9,578 nucleotides of DNA. It comes from Bacteroidales bacterium. Its GTDB lineage: Bacteria; Bacteroidota; Bacteroidia; Bacteroidales; DTU049. The notes under the pieces are model-generated. The model was not told where the DNA came from, searched no databases, and saw nothing but the letters and a program-made list of their open reading frames with translations. The stretch spans positions 1 through 9,578 of the forward strand of contig JAHDSP010000120.1 of the NCBI GenBank assembly GCA_018432645.1. Reading direction: 5' to 3'. Each line of letters starts with the position of its first letter. Within the stretch, counting starts at the first letter, position 1. Both the position numbers and the translations under genes were made by a program. Shown here piece by piece: positions 7,855 through 9,578 of the stretch.

Positions 7855-8232
7855 ATGACAACTAAAATATGTTTAAAAAATATTAAATTCCACTCCTATA
7901 TTGGCTGCTTCGAAGAAGAAAAAATAATAGGACAATTATTTTCTATAAATATTAATATAACACATAATCTCTCTACTGCTATGCTAATTGATGACATCAA
8001 CGATACTATTAATTACCAAAACATTTATCTCATTATTGCTGAGGTTATGAAAAATAAATATAATTTAATAGAGCGAGCAGCGTATAAAATAATAGATGAG
8101 TTGTGGCTAGCATATCCGCAAATAGAAAATATAGAATTAGAGATAAATAAATTAAATCCACCTATCAAAGCTGACATAGAAAGTGCTGCATTTTATATCT
8201 ATATTAGCAAAAATGAGTGGGAATCTATGTAA
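7855..8232 (+). CDS. folB: Dihydroneopterin aldolase
   Basis: This enzyme converts 7,8-dihydroneopterin to 6-hydroxymethyl-dihydropterin and glycolaldehyde in folate synthesis, in the cytoplasm. The 125-residue protein is the usual length. It shows the family landmarks in order: GCFEEEKIIGQLF (17-29) with the conserved Glu at 21/22, NDTINYQNIY (49-58) with Y54, LIERAAYKI (71-79) with pterin-binding E73, and INKLNPPI (97-104) with catalytic K99. The ATG start at 7855 follows an A-rich stretch without a Shine-Dalgarno sequence. It is the only confident plus-strand gene in the window and is divergent from glnS, with 33 bases between the preferred starts (12 if the glnS TTG is used). No obvious strong terminator follows; the accessory region begins about 100 bases downstream. 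Confidence 0.96.
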   Translation: MTTKICLKNIKFHSYIGCFEEEKIIGQLFSININITHNLSTAMLIDDINDTINYQNIYLIIAEVMKNKYNLIERAAYKIIDELWLAYPQIENIELEINKLNPPIKADIESAAFYIYISKNEWESM

Positions 8233-8340
8233 TCAGAAACGGGTATTTATCATATAAATCAATTTAATTAGGTATTTAATTAATAACTAAATTATAACGG
8301 TGAATGTATCAATAATAGCTATATTTCATTAAGAGTGTAA

Positions 8341-8412
8341 TTTTGATTTAATAAATTTCTACTTAATTTACTTTTCTTTGTCAACCACACAAAGAAAAGT
8401 AACAAAAGAAAA
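8341..8412 (+). repeat. Direct repeat copy 1 with a 14-bp-stem hairpin
   Basis: Bases 8364-8412 are identical over 49 bp to 9444-9492. Inside is a perfect inverted repeat: TTACTTTTCTTTGT (8368-8381), loop CAACCAC (8382-8388) and the complementary arm (8389-8402). Similarity continues leftward to 8341 with three substitutions and a 4-base TTTA difference. No U-run follows the stem on either strand, so it is not a standard terminator. It resembles the palindromic intergenic repeats (REP- or MITE-like) of Bacteroidota. Confidence 0.9.
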
Positions 8413-8430
8413 ATACACGATGGGGAAATG

Positions 8431-8448
8431 ACACATCTAAAGATGTGT
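8431..8448. repeat. Inverted repeat with 8-bp arms in the body of repeat copy 1
   Basis: ACACATCT (8431-8438) and AGATGTGT (8441-8448) are perfect complements around AA. It is followed on the plus strand by TTTAAAG, a poor U-tract. It might weakly end folB transcripts, but it more likely belongs to the repeat element. Confidence 0.5.
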
Positions 8449-8561
8449 TTAAAGCAAACTAGTAGTTTCGCATAGAGATGAATAGCTCTCCATAGGGGCA
8501 ATATTGCAAATTTAATTCCATGTTACAAATTATAATTTTAATTTTTCAATAATTTTATTTA

Positions 8562-9203
8562 TTATTCAAGTAAAAAAATGTCTATTAATAGTTTGTTGTT
8601 TTTTCTCCAAAGTATATTTCTCTTAGTATTTTTTACCAAATTTATTGCATATATTGTATCATCTTTAACTAAATTTACATTAAAAATATCATTTTGCCTT
8701 TTTTCTCTTATTCCTGTAGAATATTTTTGTAGAAATTTATCCCAATAAACAAATTCAAATGTAGAATCCATGGCTATATATCCATATTGATTGCCATTAT
8801 ATATAATTTTACACCATTTTTTTGTAAAATTAATTACAACAAAATGATAAATGCCGTAATCTATTTTGTAAAATAAAGGGCAAGGGTAATTTTGATCATT
8901 TTTGCAAACATTAAAGTCATAAACTTTAGTTTTAAGTAATGAATCTTGATAAATAATAATATTTTTATTACAATCATAATTCCAAACAGCAATTCCTATG
9001 CCCAAGTCTATTATACTATCATTTTGAAATTTGCAATAAAGGAGATTAGGAGTTCCATTATTATTTTGACTATTATTAATTAAACCTGTATGTATCTTTA
9101 TATTATTAGTTTGAAAATTATTATAATAAAATCTATTTTCATTTATATTATTACGTGATAAAAATAATAATAATAAACTATTAAATAAAATTAATCTTTT
9201 CAT
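8562..9203 (-). CDS. Secreted SH3-like protein, candidate immunity protein next to an RHS remnant
   Basis: I do not recognise a named family. The protein is 213 residues from the ATG at 9203. It begins MKRLILFNSLLLLFLSR, a basic start plus hydrophobic core that reads as a Sec signal sequence, with no lipobox cysteine. The middle, about residues 80-145, looks like a bacterial SH3 fold: IIIYQDSLLKTKVYDF, then KKWCKIIYNGNQYGYI, the usual 'WxKV..NGxxGYI' ending, then FEFVYWDKFLQ. Five cysteines (57, 78, 100, 108, 131) could form disulfides after export. Translation from upstream in the same frame adds 23 residues but no better start. The ATG lies four bases after the stop of the RHS scrap, the position usually held by an immunity gene. 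The gene is very AT- and Asn-rich, unlike the core genes here. Coding is likely; the immunity role is inferred from position. Confidence 0.75.
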   Translation of the reverse strand: MKRLILFNSLLLLFLSRNNINENRFYYNNFQTNNIKIHTGLINNSQNNNGTPNLLYCKFQNDSIIDLGIGIAVWNYDCNKNIIIYQDSLLKTKVYDFNVCKNDQNYPCPLFYKIDYGIYHFVVINFTKKWCKIIYNGNQYGYIAMDSTFEFVYWDKFLQKYSTGIREKRQNDIFNVNLVKDDTIYAINLVKNTKRNILWRKNNKLLIDIFLLE

Positions 9204-9207
9204 AAAC

Positions 9208-9390
9208 CTAATGTAAATGATCTTTATGCATAATTTGATTATTATTACCAATATGAGTAAACCTGATACCAAAAGAATAGTTTTTATTAAAACCTTTATT
9301 TTGTGCTTTATTAAAGAAAATATTTGTCAATTCTATATCAATTACAAAGGAGGCGGAGCCGAGATGGTCGGTGTGATAGTGGATTGTCAT
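9208..9390 (-). pseudogene. RHS/YD-repeat protein remnant with the DHLGS motif
   Basis: This is a 60-codon frame from ATG 9390 to TAG 9210-9208, with an in-frame TAA immediately before the ATG. Residues 6-15 read HTDHLGSASF followed by VID, the hallmark near the end of RHS cores (commonly YHTDHLGSTSxVTD). Full RHS proteins are many hundreds of residues long, so almost the entire core is missing. The usual next parts (the LEYxPFGE and DPxGL motifs) are also absent. After residue 18 the sequence becomes AT-rich and unfamiliar, ending SFGIRFTHIGNNN and then QIMHKDHLH, which may be the end of a toxin tip joined by deletion. The HLGS codons are GC-rich against their surroundings. It could still be translated as a short peptide, but a broken fragment is the simplest reading. 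Confidence 0.7.
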
Positions 9391-9424
9391 TTATAATATT
9401 TTTTTAGATAAAATTAATGAATAT

Positions 9425-9492
9425 TTTTGAATAAATTTTTATCTAATTTACTTTTCTTTGTCAACCACACAAAGAAAAGTAACAAAAGAAAA
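9425..9492 (+). repeat. Direct repeat copy 2 with the same 14-bp-stem hairpin
   Basis: Bases 9444-9492 match 8364-8412 exactly, at an offset of 1080 bp and in the same orientation. The hairpin arms are 9448-9461 and 9469-9482 with loop CAACCAC. The left flank 9425-9443 is related to copy 1, but the sequence right of 9492 is unrelated to the body of copy 1. Confidence 0.9.
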
Positions 9493-9515
9493 GTCTCCGC
9501 TCATGCTAACACCCC

Positions 9516-9578
9516 TGTCTCTACGAGACATCCCCTCTATTAGAGGGGAATACAGTGCGATTCCCCTTCTCCGAAGGG
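9516..9578 (+). repeat. Three tandem GC-rich hairpins (body of repeat copy 2, cut by the window end)
   Basis: Three inverted repeats follow one another, each with a 3-base loop: TGTCTC-TAC-GAGACA (9516-9530), TCCCCTCT-ATT-AGAGGGGA (9531-9549) and CCCTTC-TCC-GAAGGG (9564-9578). The first two abut directly. The last is cut off by the window end and may be longer. C-rich and G-rich arms like these are familiar from Bacteroidota intergenic repeat elements; no coding frame is evident. Confidence 0.75.

Larger units (their letters stand above)
8233..8561. other. Gene-free stretch between folB and the SH3-like gene
   Basis: These 329 bases separate two convergent genes. The first 100 or so are plain AT-rich sequence with no tRNA or recognisable regulatory site. 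The rest holds the first copy of the hairpin repeat and its GC-richer body: an 8-bp-arm inverted repeat at 8431-8448 (ACACATCT / AGATGTGT) and a perfect 10-bp palindrome GCAATATTGC at 8498-8507. From about 8515 to 8561 it returns to AT-rich sequence. Confidence 0.8.

Noticed and set aside
8368..8402. The 14-bp-stem hairpin as an intrinsic terminator for folB
   Set aside because: The sequence after the stem is A-rich on the plus strand and lacks a T-tract on the minus strand, and the same hairpin occurs elsewhere away from folB.
8319..8501. 60-codon minus-strand frame running through repeat copy 1
   Set aside because: It is produced by the repeat hairpin and its flank, has no family resemblance and no supporting context.
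8507..8514. A further minus-strand TAAATTTG box beside the GCAATATTGC palindrome, possible promoter of a small RNA
   Set aside because: There is no TTG at the right spacing upstream and no gene or defined RNA downstream; an 8-base match is expected by chance in such AT-rich DNA.
9204..9272. Upstream start for the SH3-like protein at 9272
   Set aside because: It would put 23 hydrophobic residues in front of a clean signal sequence (MKRLILFNS...) and overlap the RHS scrap; the ATG at 9203 is more natural.
8413..9443. Insertion sequence or composite transposon bounded by the repeats
   Set aside because: No transposase or terminal inverted repeats are visible between or beside the copies; at most the element could be moved in trans.
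8364..9492. CRISPR array
   Set aside because: Only two repeat copies exist, they are 1080 bp apart and there are no regular spacers or cas genes.

Overview
The window is AT-rich DNA that fits a member of the Bacteroidota. Three things support this. Exact matches to the Bacteroidota -7 promoter box (TAnnTTTG) lie just upstream of several genes. No start codon has a clear Shine-Dalgarno sequence. The 650-residue glycosyltransferase has a layout that I recognise as typical of this phylum. I cannot name genus or species.

Layout. Bases 1-58 hold only the first 19 codons of a minus-strand gene. Its ATG overlaps the stop of the gene before it, a 1124-residue protein (55-3429) that joins a phospholipase-D-type nuclease domain to a superfamily 2 helicase. 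Together they look like the start of a restriction or defence operon, cut off by the window edge. Upstream of it on the same strand is a housekeeping run: glnS (6139-7821), then the glycosyltransferase (4162-6114), then rnhB (3563-4135), with gaps of 24 and 26 bases. A 14-codon reading frame (3522-3566) overlaps the rnhB stop. folB (7855-8232) is divergent from glnS, and the two genes' control signals are interleaved.

The right end (8233-9578) is accessory DNA. A 49-bp sequence carrying a perfect 14-bp-stem hairpin occurs twice in the same orientation, exactly 1080 bp apart. Between the copies, on the minus strand, lie a 60-codon scrap of an RHS/YD-repeat protein that keeps the hallmark HTDHLGSASF motif and, four bases later, a 213-residue secreted SH3-like protein. 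That order resembles an RHS toxin tip followed by its immunity gene. After the second repeat copy there are three small GC-rich hairpins in tandem, running into the window end.

How the parts relate: glnS, folB and rnhB are core functions (aminoacylation, folate synthesis, ribonucleotide removal), and the glycosyltransferase serves the cell envelope. The helicase gene pair has its own promoter-like sequence and is best read as a defence module placed behind the core operon. The RHS scrap and its neighbour are best read as debris or a displaced cassette from an interbacterial competition locus, bounded by repeats.
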